This document shows, in pieces, positions 54,832-63,756 of a DNA stretch of 64,000 bases. The stretch lies in contig CP134536.1 in assembly GCA_031826515.1 (NCBI GenBank), positions 3,416,501-3,480,500 of the forward strand, given 5' to 3'. The number at the start of each line of letters is the position of its first letter. Within the stretch, counting starts at the first letter, position 1. The notes below the pieces were generated by a model, which was given only the letters and a program-made list of their open reading frames with translations, had not been told where the DNA came from and did no database searches. The position numbers and the translations under genes are program-made. The DNA is from Flavobacteriaceae bacterium HL-DH10 (GTDB taxonomy: Bacteria; Bacteroidota; Bacteroidia; Flavobacteriales; Flavobacteriaceae).

Positions 54832-56736
54832 CTACAAATTAACCCGTTTGTATTTGGGGTATTTCAACGTATATGATATTTTGTATGTGTTAGATTCATT
54901 AGGGTTAAGCTGTAATTTCCATTCTAATAAGCCTTTTTTTGAATCGTATTCGGCAGTGCCAATTTCAACATCATCTACTTTAATATCTTTGTCCTGACTT
55001 ACGGGAACTCTATCTACCAAGATTAAACTTATAGAAGATTGTTTGTTGTTTTTTAATTCAATTTCATAAGTTTTGTTTACTATTTTATTGCTTCCTGTAA
55101 AGTTGTTCTTCTTAAAATTATTGATGGTGTTTCGTTTTACAACCACATTAGGATCAACTCCTAAAGAAATGGTTAAGCTATCTGTTGTGGCTTGTGGATT
55201 AATATTGGTTTTGCCTGAATAACTACCTTCAAAGTAAATGTTGGCCTCTCCAGGTAATAGATTATATTGTTCCCAATCGCCCATTTTAGCAGTTAAAAAT
55301 ACATTTTCATTAATTATAGGTGCTGTAAAATAAGAGAAACTAGCAGGAATTAAATATTTGTCGATTTCGATAACCGTAATATCTCCGTTTGTTTGAATCG
55401 TGTATGGTTTTTTTATTTCGAATCTTTGGTTGGTAATGCCTTCTTCAATAATATCGCCATTGGAGGTTTGGTTTTCTTCTTGCTTTTGATAGTTGTTAGA
55501 TTTTGATTCCATATTTATGCTTGAAACACTTCCTGTTGTATTTCTTTTGTCTTGTGTTCCGTAGCCAACTACTACAACTTCTTCAAGCATCGAAACATCT
55601 TCTTGTATACTAAGATTTGTAATGCTAGAATGAATTGGGAGACTTTCAGTTTTGTACCCTAAATAAGAATAAACAAGTTCTTTGCCGCCGTTGGTTCGTA
55701 TAGAATATTTGCCGTCAAAATCTGTTGTAACGCCATTACTAGTGCCTTTTATTAAAATGTTAACTCCAGGTATTGGAGACCCTGACTCATCGGTTACAAT
55801 ACCGCTTACTGTTTGAATAAACGGATTGTACTTATAATTATAGTTTTTAGTTGCTCTGGTACTATTGTATGTACTATATCTACTTATAAAATTCAAGTAT
55901 TTCGGATTTACTTCTGGTTTTTCGTTATTCGTGTTGGGGTCGTTTGTAGATAGAATTAGCTTTACATTATTCCAATCGCTTCCTGTGCTTTGGTATACAT
56001 GGGCTTTATATGCAAGTTGTAGTGGTGCATTAATTTTATCTGCTTTAATATCGTATATCGGAAACCAACCTGCATTATCTACATTATACTTTATTATTAA
56101 GTTTAGTTGACTTACTTGATTTGAATTTAGCTTTACTGTAATCTCGCCAGTTTGTACTTTATCATCAACATTAAACTCTATAAGTTGCTTTTGTATTTCT
56201 GTAATTTGTTCGTTAAATTCTAGTTTCTTTTTTGATGATGCATGGATAAGGTTTTTAATTTTAGTAATGCGTTTTCTGTAATAATCGGCAAATTGTTGTA
56301 GCTTTTCTAGAGTAACAGCTTGATTTTCGTTTCCTATATGTCTGTTGTCATGAATAACCTTTAGCTCTTCTTCGTAACCTGAAATTAAATCGTTTTCAAA
56401 TTGAATGTTGTCGTTTAATAGTGTTATTTGGCTTTGTAACGCTTCAATATCTTCCGATTTATTTTGTTTAGATAAATAGTTGATTCCGTAATTTATTGAT
56501 AAAACGGAAGCCGATTTTAATCCTGATATTTGAATGCTGCTTTCTTGAATATTAGGCGAAAGTTTATCAAATTTAAATGTCGTCGTCCCAATGGGAAGTG
56601 AAATTTTTGCAGTTCTAGTAATTTGAGCGCCATTAACATATACAGTAACTTCATTAATAGACGTTGCTGTCGGTTTTTGATTTGTAGAGAAACTAAATGT
56701 TGTTACAAATAGAAATAAGAATAATAGATTTTTCAT
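54832..56736 (-). CDS. MuiA-like DUF4140/DUF4139 protein with inserted CarboxypepD_reg and SusC-type TonB-box/plug-like segment
   Basis: The 634-residue exported protein begins with a signal peptide (1-19) and a DUF4140 domain (ITRTAKISLPIGTTTFKFDK), then a coiled coil (about 95-180), the first part of DUF4139 (about 200-280, NAGWFPIYDIKAD), an inserted carboxypeptidase-like domain (SGIVTDESGSPIPGVNILIK, TTDFDGKYSI), and then EEVVVVGYGTQDKRNTTGSV, the signature seen at the N-terminus of SusC/RagA TonB-dependent transporters. DUF4139 resumes (about 450-634). No receptor barrel follows. Homologues with a carboxypeptidase-like insert are known in flavobacteria; the precise role (once linked to mucoidy control) is unknown. 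Confidence 0.8.
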   Translation of the reverse strand: MKNLLFLFLFVTTFSFSTNQKPTATSINEVTVYVNGAQITRTAKISLPIGTTTFKFDKLSPNIQESSIQISGLKSASVLSINYGINYLSKQNKSEDIEALQSQITLLNDNIQFENDLISGYEEELKVIHDNRHIGNENQAVTLEKLQQFADYYRKRITKIKNLIHASSKKKLEFNEQITEIQKQLIEFNVDDKVQTGEITVKLNSNQVSQLNLIIKYNVDNAGWFPIYDIKADKINAPLQLAYKAHVYQSTGSDWNNVKLILSTNDPNTNNEKPEVNPKYLNFISRYSTYNSTRATKNYNYKYNPFIQTVSGIVTDESGSPIPGVNILIKGTSNGVTTDFDGKYSIRTNGGKELVYSYLGYKTESLPIHSSITNLSIQEDVSMLEEVVVVGYGTQDKRNTTGSVSSINMESKSNNYQKQEENQTSNGDIIEEGITNQRFEIKKPYTIQTNGDITVIEIDKYLIPASFSYFTAPIINENVFLTAKMGDWEQYNLLPGEANIYFEGSYSGKTNINPQATTDSLTISLGVDPNVVVKRNTINNFKKNNFTGSNKIVNKTYEIELKNNKQSSISLILVDRVPVSQDKDIKVDDVEIGTAEYDSKKGLLEWKLQLNPNESNTYKISYTLKYPKYKRVNL

Positions 56737-56865
56737 GATAGATGGTTTTAATTTTTAATAAAACTATCTTATCAATACAAAATGAAAAATTTATAATGCG
56801 TAAAGCATGCTGTTTTAAGCGTGAAATAGTCGTTAGAGTTAGTTTAGGTTTTGTGATTATATAAT

Positions 56866-56985
56866 TTATGAGATGTCTCAATCGCACCTCATTTCGACAA
56901 GACTTACGCGAGTGAGTCATAATTTATAAATCATTTCGAATGTGGATTAAAATCACATAATCAACTAGTTTTTAGAGGTAAATAG
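56866..56985 (+). repeat. Dispersed palindromic repeat, copy B
   Basis: It begins TTATGAGATGTCTCAATCG and ends TTAGAGGTAAATAG. The final 14 bp are the 3' end and stop codon of the minus-strand lipoprotein gene. It is a direct copy of 53385-53503; a partial copy lies at 48358-48394. Confidence 0.75.
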
Positions 56986-57403
56986 TGATTATGTTATCTT
57001 CTACTTTAAATGCTTTATTGTCTATTGATACATTTATGAGGTCGCCATAATCACAACATTCGTTAGTTTTTGGGGCTGATGTATTGTATGAAATAGTTGC
57101 AATTATTTCTGAATCTATTTGAATTTCTAACGCGTCTTCTGTATTGTGCTTTATAACGAATAATAATCCATTAGCTTCGTTTATTGTGAATTCAACAGGG
57201 TTTTCTAAAGCATCTCGTATTTCAATGTTTTCTTCTTTAATATTATTTTGAATGATATAATTTTCTTTAGAGGTGTCATCAACCAAATTTATTACAACCA
57301 TTGGAGCAGCACAAAGTACCGTAGAGCAATCTGGTATGTTCTCATCAGATTTGCAATTAATAAATAATGTGATAAATAGGAGGTAGGCTAATTTATTTTT
57401 CAT
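56972..57403 (-). CDS. Hypothetical lipoprotein
   Basis: The 143-residue protein has a lipoprotein signal (LLFITLFINCKSDEN, Cys at about 17), then a beta-rich domain with two Cys pairs (CSTVLCAAP, ECCDYGD). It is probably anchored in the periplasm or outer membrane. I do not recognise a family. The stop codon lies inside repeat copy B. Confidence 0.65.
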   Translation of the reverse strand: MKNKLAYLLFITLFINCKSDENIPDCSTVLCAAPMVVINLVDDTSKENYIIQNNIKEENIEIRDALENPVEFTINEANGLLFVIKHNTEDALEIQIDSEIIATISYNTSAPKTNECCDYGDLINVSIDNKAFKVEDNIITIYL

Positions 57404-57489
57404 GTTTTTTACGGTTTCTTTTAAGATGTAAATACTTAAAAATGGTTGCGTGTTTGTTTGAAAATTCTTAAAAAATACCTAAAAAACAA

Positions 57490-57909
57490 TTACTCCAAAA
57501 ACTTACTCTTCAATTCAGGTGTAGGAATCATACAAGCCTCTTTTTTGCCATACCATTTATAACGATTTTTTGCAATATAATCGTAAACCCAATTTCTAAT
57601 AAAAGTAGGAATGATGAAAAACACGCCCATTAAATTGTTTGGGAAACCTAAATGGGAAGCTATTTTTAAAGCCGCTGTAGATTTATAATTAATACCTTTT
57701 TCTGGAGTATATAATAAAATTGAATCTATTTTGTTAGTGTTTATGTTGTGTACTTTAATAATTTCTTGTCCAACTTCGCTCTGTAAAGCGGTAAACATAA
57801 ACAGGTTTTTTTTGTCATGTTTAATAACATACTGTACACTGCTGTTACAGAGGTTACAAACACCATCAAATAGAATTAGTTTTTTGTCTTTGGGTAACAC
57901 GAAATTCAT
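57490..57909 (-). CDS. DCC family thiol-disulfide oxidoreductase
   Basis: The 139-residue protein begins with the DCC motif (LILFDGVCNLCNSSVQ), a CxxC pair in a thioredoxin-like context, and contains FTALQSEVGQEII. The family is predicted to act in thiol-disulfide exchange; substrates are unknown. It lies 33 bp downstream of mutS2 on the same strand. Confidence 0.85.
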   Translation of the reverse strand: MNFVLPKDKKLILFDGVCNLCNSSVQYVIKHDKKNLFMFTALQSEVGQEIIKVHNINTNKIDSILLYTPEKGINYKSTAALKIASHLGFPNNLMGVFFIIPTFIRNWVYDYIAKNRYKWYGKKEACMIPTPELKSKFLE

Positions 57910-57942
57910 ATTGTAAAGATATGGCTTAAGGAATTAATAGTC

Positions 57943-60111
57943 TTACTTCTTCATAGCCTCAACTAACTCTAGTTGGTCAATACTTACATTAGTCGTAAAC
58001 ATGCCATAATTAACAACAGCTTTGTTTTTTTCAATTTTATCAATAGTACCAATAGCTCTGCCGTCTTCCATTCTAACACGGTCTCCAATTCTAATTATAG
58101 CTTTGGGTTTAGGTTGTTCAATAGCTTTTTTCTTGGCCTCTTTTTTCTTTACTCTAATGACTTCAACTTTCTTTTCAACCTCCTGTTTAACTTGAGTTTC
58201 TTTAGCTTTAATTGCTTTTTTCGCTTTCGTGGAAACTTTTTTGCGTTTTGAGTTTTCAATTTGAACCAATTTAAATAATTCACCCATTAACTCACGTTTC
58301 TGTTTGTTTTCGAAGTATTTTTCGGCTATATCATTTACTTTTTGTCCTAAGTAAATTAAGCGTTGATTACTGTCATATAATTCTTGATAGCTTTCAAGTT
58401 TCTTTTGAATTCTAGTATTGATTTCTTCAAGCTTATCGGCTTCTTCTCCTTTTTTCTTTTCGTTTTGCCTTAAAGATTGTCCTGTTTTTTCAAGTTTAGA
58501 GCGTTCTTTTTGAAGTTTAGCAATGGTAGCATCAAAACGCACTTTACTGCGTTCAATTTTCTTCTTTGCTCGGTTTATTAAACTGTATGGGATGCCATTT
58601 TTTTGTGCGACTTCAAAAGTAAAGCTACTTCCGGCTTGACCAATAACAAGTTTGAATAACGGTTCTAAAGTACGTTCGTCAAACAGCATATTAGCATTAA
58701 GCATATTTGGTAGCTCATTGGCTAATATTTTTAAATTGGAGTAGTGTGTGGTAATAATACCGTAAGCTTCACGATGGTAAAATTCCTCTAAAAACGTTTC
58801 TGCCAAAGCACCGCCAAGTTCAGGGTCACTTCCTGTTCCGAATTCATCAATTAAAAAAAGTGTGTTTTTATTACATTTCTTTAAAAAATAATTCATCTGT
58901 TTTAAGCGGTAGCTGTAAGTGCTTAAATGATTTTCTATAGATTGATTATCTCCAATATCACTTAAAATTCTATCAAACAAACAAACTTTGCTGCGTTCAT
59001 GCACCGGAATAAGCATCCCACTTTGAAGCATAGTTTGTAATAACCCAACGGTTTTTAGGGTAATACTCTTTCCGCCAGCATTAGGTCCGGAAATAACTAT
59101 AATTCGACTATCTTCTTTTAATTCTATAGTTTGTGGAAAGGTGGTTTCTTTCTTTTCTAAATTGTTTAAATACAGTAAAGGATGGTAGGCATCGCGTAAT
59201 AAGAAGTTTCTATTTTCTGATACTTCAGGAAGTATGGCGTTCATAGAACGGGCATATTTCGCTTTCGCGGAAATCACATCAATATCTATTAAAAAGTCTT
59301 GATATTTTTCTAGTAATGGTAAAAACGGACGAATAAAATTAGTGACTTCTTTTAAAATTCGGTTAATTTCTTCGGTTTCCTCAAATTCTAAATTATTAAG
59401 CTCTCTAGAGTGTTGAAGTGTAGTTTCTGGTTCTATATAAACAATGCTCCCTGTTTTGCTACTACCCATAATAGAGCCTTTTACCTTACGTCGGTACATA
59501 GCTTTAACAGCGAGTACACGTTTGTTTTCTACTACAGATTCGCGAATATCATCTAAATATTCTAAACTGTGGTATTGGTTTAATGCGCTTGAAAAACTGG
59601 CGTTAATTTTACCTTTTACTTGGTTTATAGACTGACGTATATCGAAAAGTAGGTTTGAGGCATTGTCTTTAATATCTCCAAAACGATCGACTATACTGTC
59701 AATCTTTTCAATAATTATTTTAGTGACTTCTATATGAAATGCACGGTCGTTAAGTGCAGGGTAGTATTCTTTAAACTTTTTTAAATAACTAACGACCTCG
59801 TTTGCTGTTAAAGAAATAGAGACTATTTTTTTTAAGCTATGAACTTCTAAATAGGTGTTTTCAATGCGTAATAATTTTAATTCTTTAGCAATTGTGTCAA
59901 AACCGTGATTAGGAATTCTGTTATCGTTGTAAAAAGATGATAAATATTCGTTAGTGAGTTTTAAAGCAAAAAGCAACTCTTCCTTAGTGTTGTAAGGTGA
60001 AATTTTTAAAGCCTTTTCATTTCCAAGAGGTGTTACACAATGGTCACTTACTTGTTGTAAAACAGTTGGAAATTCTAAATCTTGTAATGTTTTTTCGTGA
60101 ATGTGTATCAT
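57943..60111 (-). CDS. mutS2: MutS2-like ATPase lacking a C-terminal Smr domain
   Basis: The 722-residue protein has a MutS-type lever/clamp region (about 1-300) and an ABC-type ATPase: Walker A VISGPNAGGKSITLKTVG, Walker B LFLIDEFGTGSDPELGGALA, then IITTHYSNLK. A coiled coil (about 510-600), a Lys/Ala-rich linker and a KOW/Tudor-like end (RIGDRVRMEDGRAIGTIDKI) follow. MutS2 proteins suppress recombination or rescue collided ribosomes. The Smr nuclease domain found at the end of many MutS2 proteins is absent; about 720 residues is, from memory, the usual flavobacterial length. Confidence 0.88.
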   Translation of the reverse strand: MIHIHEKTLQDLEFPTVLQQVSDHCVTPLGNEKALKISPYNTKEELLFALKLTNEYLSSFYNDNRIPNHGFDTIAKELKLLRIENTYLEVHSLKKIVSISLTANEVVSYLKKFKEYYPALNDRAFHIEVTKIIIEKIDSIVDRFGDIKDNASNLLFDIRQSINQVKGKINASFSSALNQYHSLEYLDDIRESVVENKRVLAVKAMYRRKVKGSIMGSSKTGSIVYIEPETTLQHSRELNNLEFEETEEINRILKEVTNFIRPFLPLLEKYQDFLIDIDVISAKAKYARSMNAILPEVSENRNFLLRDAYHPLLYLNNLEKKETTFPQTIELKEDSRIIVISGPNAGGKSITLKTVGLLQTMLQSGMLIPVHERSKVCLFDRILSDIGDNQSIENHLSTYSYRLKQMNYFLKKCNKNTLFLIDEFGTGSDPELGGALAETFLEEFYHREAYGIITTHYSNLKILANELPNMLNANMLFDERTLEPLFKLVIGQAGSSFTFEVAQKNGIPYSLINRAKKKIERSKVRFDATIAKLQKERSKLEKTGQSLRQNEKKKGEEADKLEEINTRIQKKLESYQELYDSNQRLIYLGQKVNDIAEKYFENKQKRELMGELFKLVQIENSKRKKVSTKAKKAIKAKETQVKQEVEKKVEVIRVKKKEAKKKAIEQPKPKAIIRIGDRVRMEDGRAIGTIDKIEKNKAVVNYGMFTTNVSIDQLELVEAMKK

Positions 60112-60320
60112 TCTTTTGTTTGAAATCTAAAATAGGAATCGCAAAGTTACATATTCTCTTTGAGATGTGTTGAGGCTGTTAAAGACTTATTAGTAAATAG
60201 TTAATTAACAGTTTTGAAAATTTGTTTAACAAAATGCTAACATCTGTGTATTAGATAAGTATGTATATTGAACGCATAAATAAAAACCATCAATCAAACT
60301 ATTATCAGTTGTTTTTAATT

Positions 60321-60349
60321 AAGTTCAATCAATGTTATTGGTTGAACTT
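60321..60349 (-). terminator. Terminator after miaE
   Basis: A 13-bp stem with one wobble (60321-60333 / 60337-60349) has a 3-nt loop. It lies 2 bp beyond the miaE stop. The T tract is strong on the plus strand, weaker (AATTAAAAAC) on the minus strand. Confidence 0.65.
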
Positions 60350-60351
60350 TT

Positions 60352-60933
60352 TTATCCATGAATGGTTTCAGATTTTCCGTAATTTTGAATCACTTCAGCT
60401 TCAAAATCAATAAGTTCTTGCCAGCGTCTGTCTACATCAACTTCTTTTCCATATTTTCTAGCAAAACCTATAAAAGTTGTGTAATGCCCTGCTTCGCTTA
60501 TCATCAAATCATGATAGAATTTAGAAAGTTCAGGGTCGTTTATTTCTTTAGATAAAAGTTTGAAACGTTCGCAACTTCTAGCTTCAATCATAGCAGAAAA
60601 TAACAGCCTGTCAACCATACATTGCACTCTGTTTCCGCCTTTGTTCATGAATTTGTAAAGCTCATTTACATAACTGTCTTTGCGCTCTCTACCTAGCTTG
60701 TAGCCCCGTGCTTTAATAATATCATGTACCATTTGAAAATGTTCTAGTTCTTCTTTGGCAAGTGCTAGCAAATCGGTCACTAAATCAGTATGCTCAGAGT
60801 TTAGTGTAATAATAGTAATGGCGTTGGTTGCTGCTTTTTGTTCACACCATGCGTGATCGGTCAAAATTTCTTCAATATTCGATTCTACAATATTTACCCA
60901 ACGCGGGTCGGTTGCTAATTTTAATCCAAGCAT
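60352..60933 (-). CDS. miaE: tRNA-(ms2io6A37) hydroxylase MiaE
   Basis: The 193-residue di-iron protein has ferritin-like helices with the iron ligands in KEELEHFQM (ExxH), EARSCERF and EAGHYTTF (ExxH). MiaE hydroxylates the isopentenyl group of ms2i6A37 in tRNA using O2. It shares the reading direction with recG and starts 64 bp after the recG stop. Confidence 0.9.
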   Translation of the reverse strand: MLGLKLATDPRWVNIVESNIEEILTDHAWCEQKAATNAITIITLNSEHTDLVTDLLALAKEELEHFQMVHDIIKARGYKLGRERKDSYVNELYKFMNKGGNRVQCMVDRLLFSAMIEARSCERFKLLSKEINDPELSKFYHDLMISEAGHYTTFIGFARKYGKEVDVDRRWQELIDFEAEVIQNYGKSETIHG

Positions 60934-60997
60934 GTTTTAATGAATAGTTTGTTGAACAAATGTAATTATAATTTAAAAACTAAAAACAGAAATCATA

Positions 60998-63535
60998 TTA
61001 ACTAATATAATTCCAGATATTTTTATACTTTCCTAATGATATGTATGTGTTAAGTATAGCTTCATTTTCTTTTGAAGTCAAGCTAGGGTCGTTATGGAGT
61101 GTTTTTTTTGCATAATGTCTAGCACTTTGTAAAATGTCGTTATCTTTAATAATATCGGCTATTTTTAAATTTAAAACCCCACTTTGTTGCGTTCCCATGA
61201 TATCTCCAGGACCTCGTAAACGTAAATCAACTTCGGCAATTTCAAAACCATCATTGGTTCTAACCATAGTTTCTAATCGTGTTTTACTGTCGCTACTTAG
61301 TTTGTGGCTAGTCATTAAAATGCAATAGCTTTGTTCGGCACCACGACCTACGCGTCCACGTAATTGATGTAGTTGCGATAATCCAAAGCGTTCGGCACTT
61401 TCAATAATCATCACCGAAGCATTTGGCACATTGACGCCAACTTCAATAACCGTAGTGGCTACCATAATTTGAGTTTCCCCTTTGATAAAGCGTTGCATTT
61501 CAAACTCTTTATCTGCAGGTTTCATTTTTCCGTGCACAATAGAAATTTGATATTCGGGCATAGGGAAGTCTCTGGAGATACTTTCATAACCATCCATTAA
61601 ATCTTTATAATCCATGGCAGAGCTTTCTTGAATTAACGGATAAACAATATAAATTTGCCGTCCTTTTGAAATTTCATCACGAATAAATTTAAAAACATTT
61701 AGGCGATTATTATCGTATCTGTGAACCGTTTTTATGGACTTTCTTCCTGGTGGTAATTCATCAATTATCGAGATGTCTAAATCACCATAAACAGACATGG
61801 CTAAGGTTCTCGGAATTGGTGTTGCAGTCATAACTAAAACATGAGGTGGAATGTGAGCCCCACTAATCTCCCCAGAGGGAAGACTTTCCAAGTAGTTCGT
61901 AATATAGCGTAAAACATTATCAATATCACCAATGACTTGTTCGTTAGTAAAGCGTATAACTTTAAAACCAATTTCGTTTAGTATTTGCGTTCGTAAAGCA
62001 TCTGCCTCTTTTTGTTCTATAGTGTTATGATAACCACCGTCAATTTCAATTATTACATTCTTTTCTAGATTAACAAAGTCAGCTATAAATTCATCAATAA
62101 TATGTTGTCTTCTAAATTTAAAACCTAGCTTTTTATTCTTTAGACATTCCCATAAAATAGATTCAGATTGTGTGCTGTTTTTTTTGTTTTCAACCTGAAG
62201 TTCTTTTAATAATTTATAGGTTGATGGACGCGCAGTCATATATTTTTTGCGAATAGATTTTGCTTCCTCCCAATGGGAGGATTGAGGAGGGCCTTTCTTC
62301 CATAATTTACTTCTTTGTGCGACTCCAAATCGGTGTTGTTCATCTATAATTGCAAGCCCTAAATTTTTAAATTTCACTTTGTCTTCAAGAAGAGCATGAG
62401 TGCCAATTAGTATTTGTAATTCGCCATTTTCTAAGGCTTCGTGAATTTTTTTTCTTTTTGAAGTTTTTGTTGAACCTGTGAGTATTTCTATTCTGATATT
62501 TAGGTTTTTAGACAATTCAAGTAACCCGTTATAGTGCTGGACTGACAAAATTTCAGTCGGCGCCATTAAACAGGCTTGAAAACCGTTGTCAAGTGCTATG
62601 AGCATTGACATGAACGCAACTATGGTCTTTCCAGAGCCAACATCACCTTGTAAAAGCCGATTCATTTGCGCATTGCTTCCTAAATCGGCTCGAATTTCTT
62701 TTAAAACACGCTTCTGGGCATTGGTTAATTCGAAGGGTAAATAGGTTGAAAAAAAGGTGTTAAAATAGCTGTCTACTTTTTCAAAAGGAAAGCCTTTAAT
62801 TTTTGATTTATGAATCAGATTTTTTAAAATTAATTGCAATTGAATATAAAATAATTCTTCAAATTTTAACCTGAATTGAGCCCGAGAAAGCAGCTCTAAA
62901 TTCTTCGGAAAATGAATATTTAGAAGTGCTTCTTTTTTGCTAATTAATTTTAATTCTGAAAGTAAATTATCAGATAATGTTTCAACAAATTTACCTTGGC
63001 TTTCAATAAACAATTGTTGCATGATTTTACTCATTACCCGATTGCTGATTCCTTTGTTTGATAATTTTTCCGTAGAAGGGTAAATGGGTTGCATACCAAC
63101 TCTCAGATTTTTTTCATGATCTGCTAAAAGTTCTAAATCTGGATGTGGCATGTTAAATTTTCCGCTAAACCAATTGGTTTTTCCAAAGGCAACGTATGGC
63201 GTATTAATTTTTAAGTTTTCCTTAATCCATTTTTGTCCGCGAAACCAAACCAGTTCCATGGTGCCTGTGTCATCTTGAAAGGTTGCTACTAAACGTTTGC
63301 CTCGTTTTTGAGCAACTTCTTTAAACGCTGTTATTTTGCCTATAATTTGTACATCGGCATTGTTACGTTGTAACTGATTGATTTTGTAATAACGTGTACG
63401 GTCTATATATCTGTTTGGAAATAAATTTAATAAATCTTGATAGGTGTGAATGCCTAACTCCTTACGAAGTAAATCGGCTCTATTAGGGCCAACACCTTTT
63501 AAATAATCTATGGGGGTTTGAAGGTTAACAGACAT
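60998..63535 (-). CDS. recG: ATP-dependent DNA helicase RecG with in-frame DUF559 nuclease insert
   Basis: RecG remodels stalled forks and Holliday junctions. I start at the ATG at 63535 (MSVNLQTPIDYLKGVGP), which fits the family, rather than the upstream TTG at 63553. The 845-residue product has the wedge/OB domain, Walker A GDVGSGKT (297-304), motif II DEQH (398-401), motif III TATPIPRT (570-577), and the usual C-terminal motifs (GRVGRGAEQS). Between QRSKLWKK and IPPHVLVM, 147 extra residues (415-561) carry a DUF559 domain: TARPSTYKLLKELQ, ESILWECLKNKKLGFKFRRQ, and FIADFVNLEKNVIIEIDGGY with the expected acidic residues. Without the insert the length is about 698, the normal RecG size. Confidence 0.93.
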   Translation of the reverse strand: MSVNLQTPIDYLKGVGPNRADLLRKELGIHTYQDLLNLFPNRYIDRTRYYKINQLQRNNADVQIIGKITAFKEVAQKRGKRLVATFQDDTGTMELVWFRGQKWIKENLKINTPYVAFGKTNWFSGKFNMPHPDLELLADHEKNLRVGMQPIYPSTEKLSNKGISNRVMSKIMQQLFIESQGKFVETLSDNLLSELKLISKKEALLNIHFPKNLELLSRAQFRLKFEELFYIQLQLILKNLIHKSKIKGFPFEKVDSYFNTFFSTYLPFELTNAQKRVLKEIRADLGSNAQMNRLLQGDVGSGKTIVAFMSMLIALDNGFQACLMAPTEILSVQHYNGLLELSKNLNIRIEILTGSTKTSKRKKIHEALENGELQILIGTHALLEDKVKFKNLGLAIIDEQHRFGVAQRSKLWKKGPPQSSHWEEAKSIRKKYMTARPSTYKLLKELQVENKKNSTQSESILWECLKNKKLGFKFRRQHIIDEFIADFVNLEKNVIIEIDGGYHNTIEQKEADALRTQILNEIGFKVIRFTNEQVIGDIDNVLRYITNYLESLPSGEISGAHIPPHVLVMTATPIPRTLAMSVYGDLDISIIDELPPGRKSIKTVHRYDNNRLNVFKFIRDEISKGRQIYIVYPLIQESSAMDYKDLMDGYESISRDFPMPEYQISIVHGKMKPADKEFEMQRFIKGETQIMVATTVIEVGVNVPNASVMIIESAERFGLSQLHQLRGRVGRGAEQSYCILMTSHKLSSDSKTRLETMVRTNDGFEIAEVDLRLRGPGDIMGTQQSGVLNLKIADIIKDNDILQSARHYAKKTLHNDPSLTSKENEAILNTYISLGKYKNIWNYIS
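61857..62293 (-). mobile_element. DUF559-coding element inserted in frame in recG
   Basis: About 437 bp, read in frame with recG on the minus strand. The upstream end (62293-62264) has CCTCCTCAATC then TCCTCCC, ATT, GGGAGGA (perfect 7-bp hairpin). The downstream end (61882-61857) has CTTCCCTCTGGGGAG, then ATTAGTGGGGC. In reverse complement the downstream end resembles the upstream end, i.e. imperfect terminal inverted repeats. The domain encoded is the Vsr-like DUF559 fold. An in-frame ATG (KKYMTARPSTY) could be the start when the element stands alone. A solo copy of the end is at 51151-51180. Confidence 0.7.
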
Positions 63536-63756
63536 AAAAGCGAATTTAAGCAATTCAATTAAAATTTTAATATTTAAAAGAAGCCATTAGTTTTTTGTTT
63601 TGTTGAATTCATAATATCGGCTTTGATTTTGGGTGTTTTTAATGCAATAAAAGATTTCTTTTTAAAAAATATTGAAAACAATCATTTTTTAGTGAATAAT
63701 TCTATTTCAATGGTTAAATTTGATTTTTTAAAATCATAATTAAAGCATACTGATTG

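Noticed and set aside
61857-62293. Intein in RecG
   Set aside because: No Cys/Ser at the junction, no HN at the C-terminal end of the insert and no Hint-domain motifs; the insert is DUF559.
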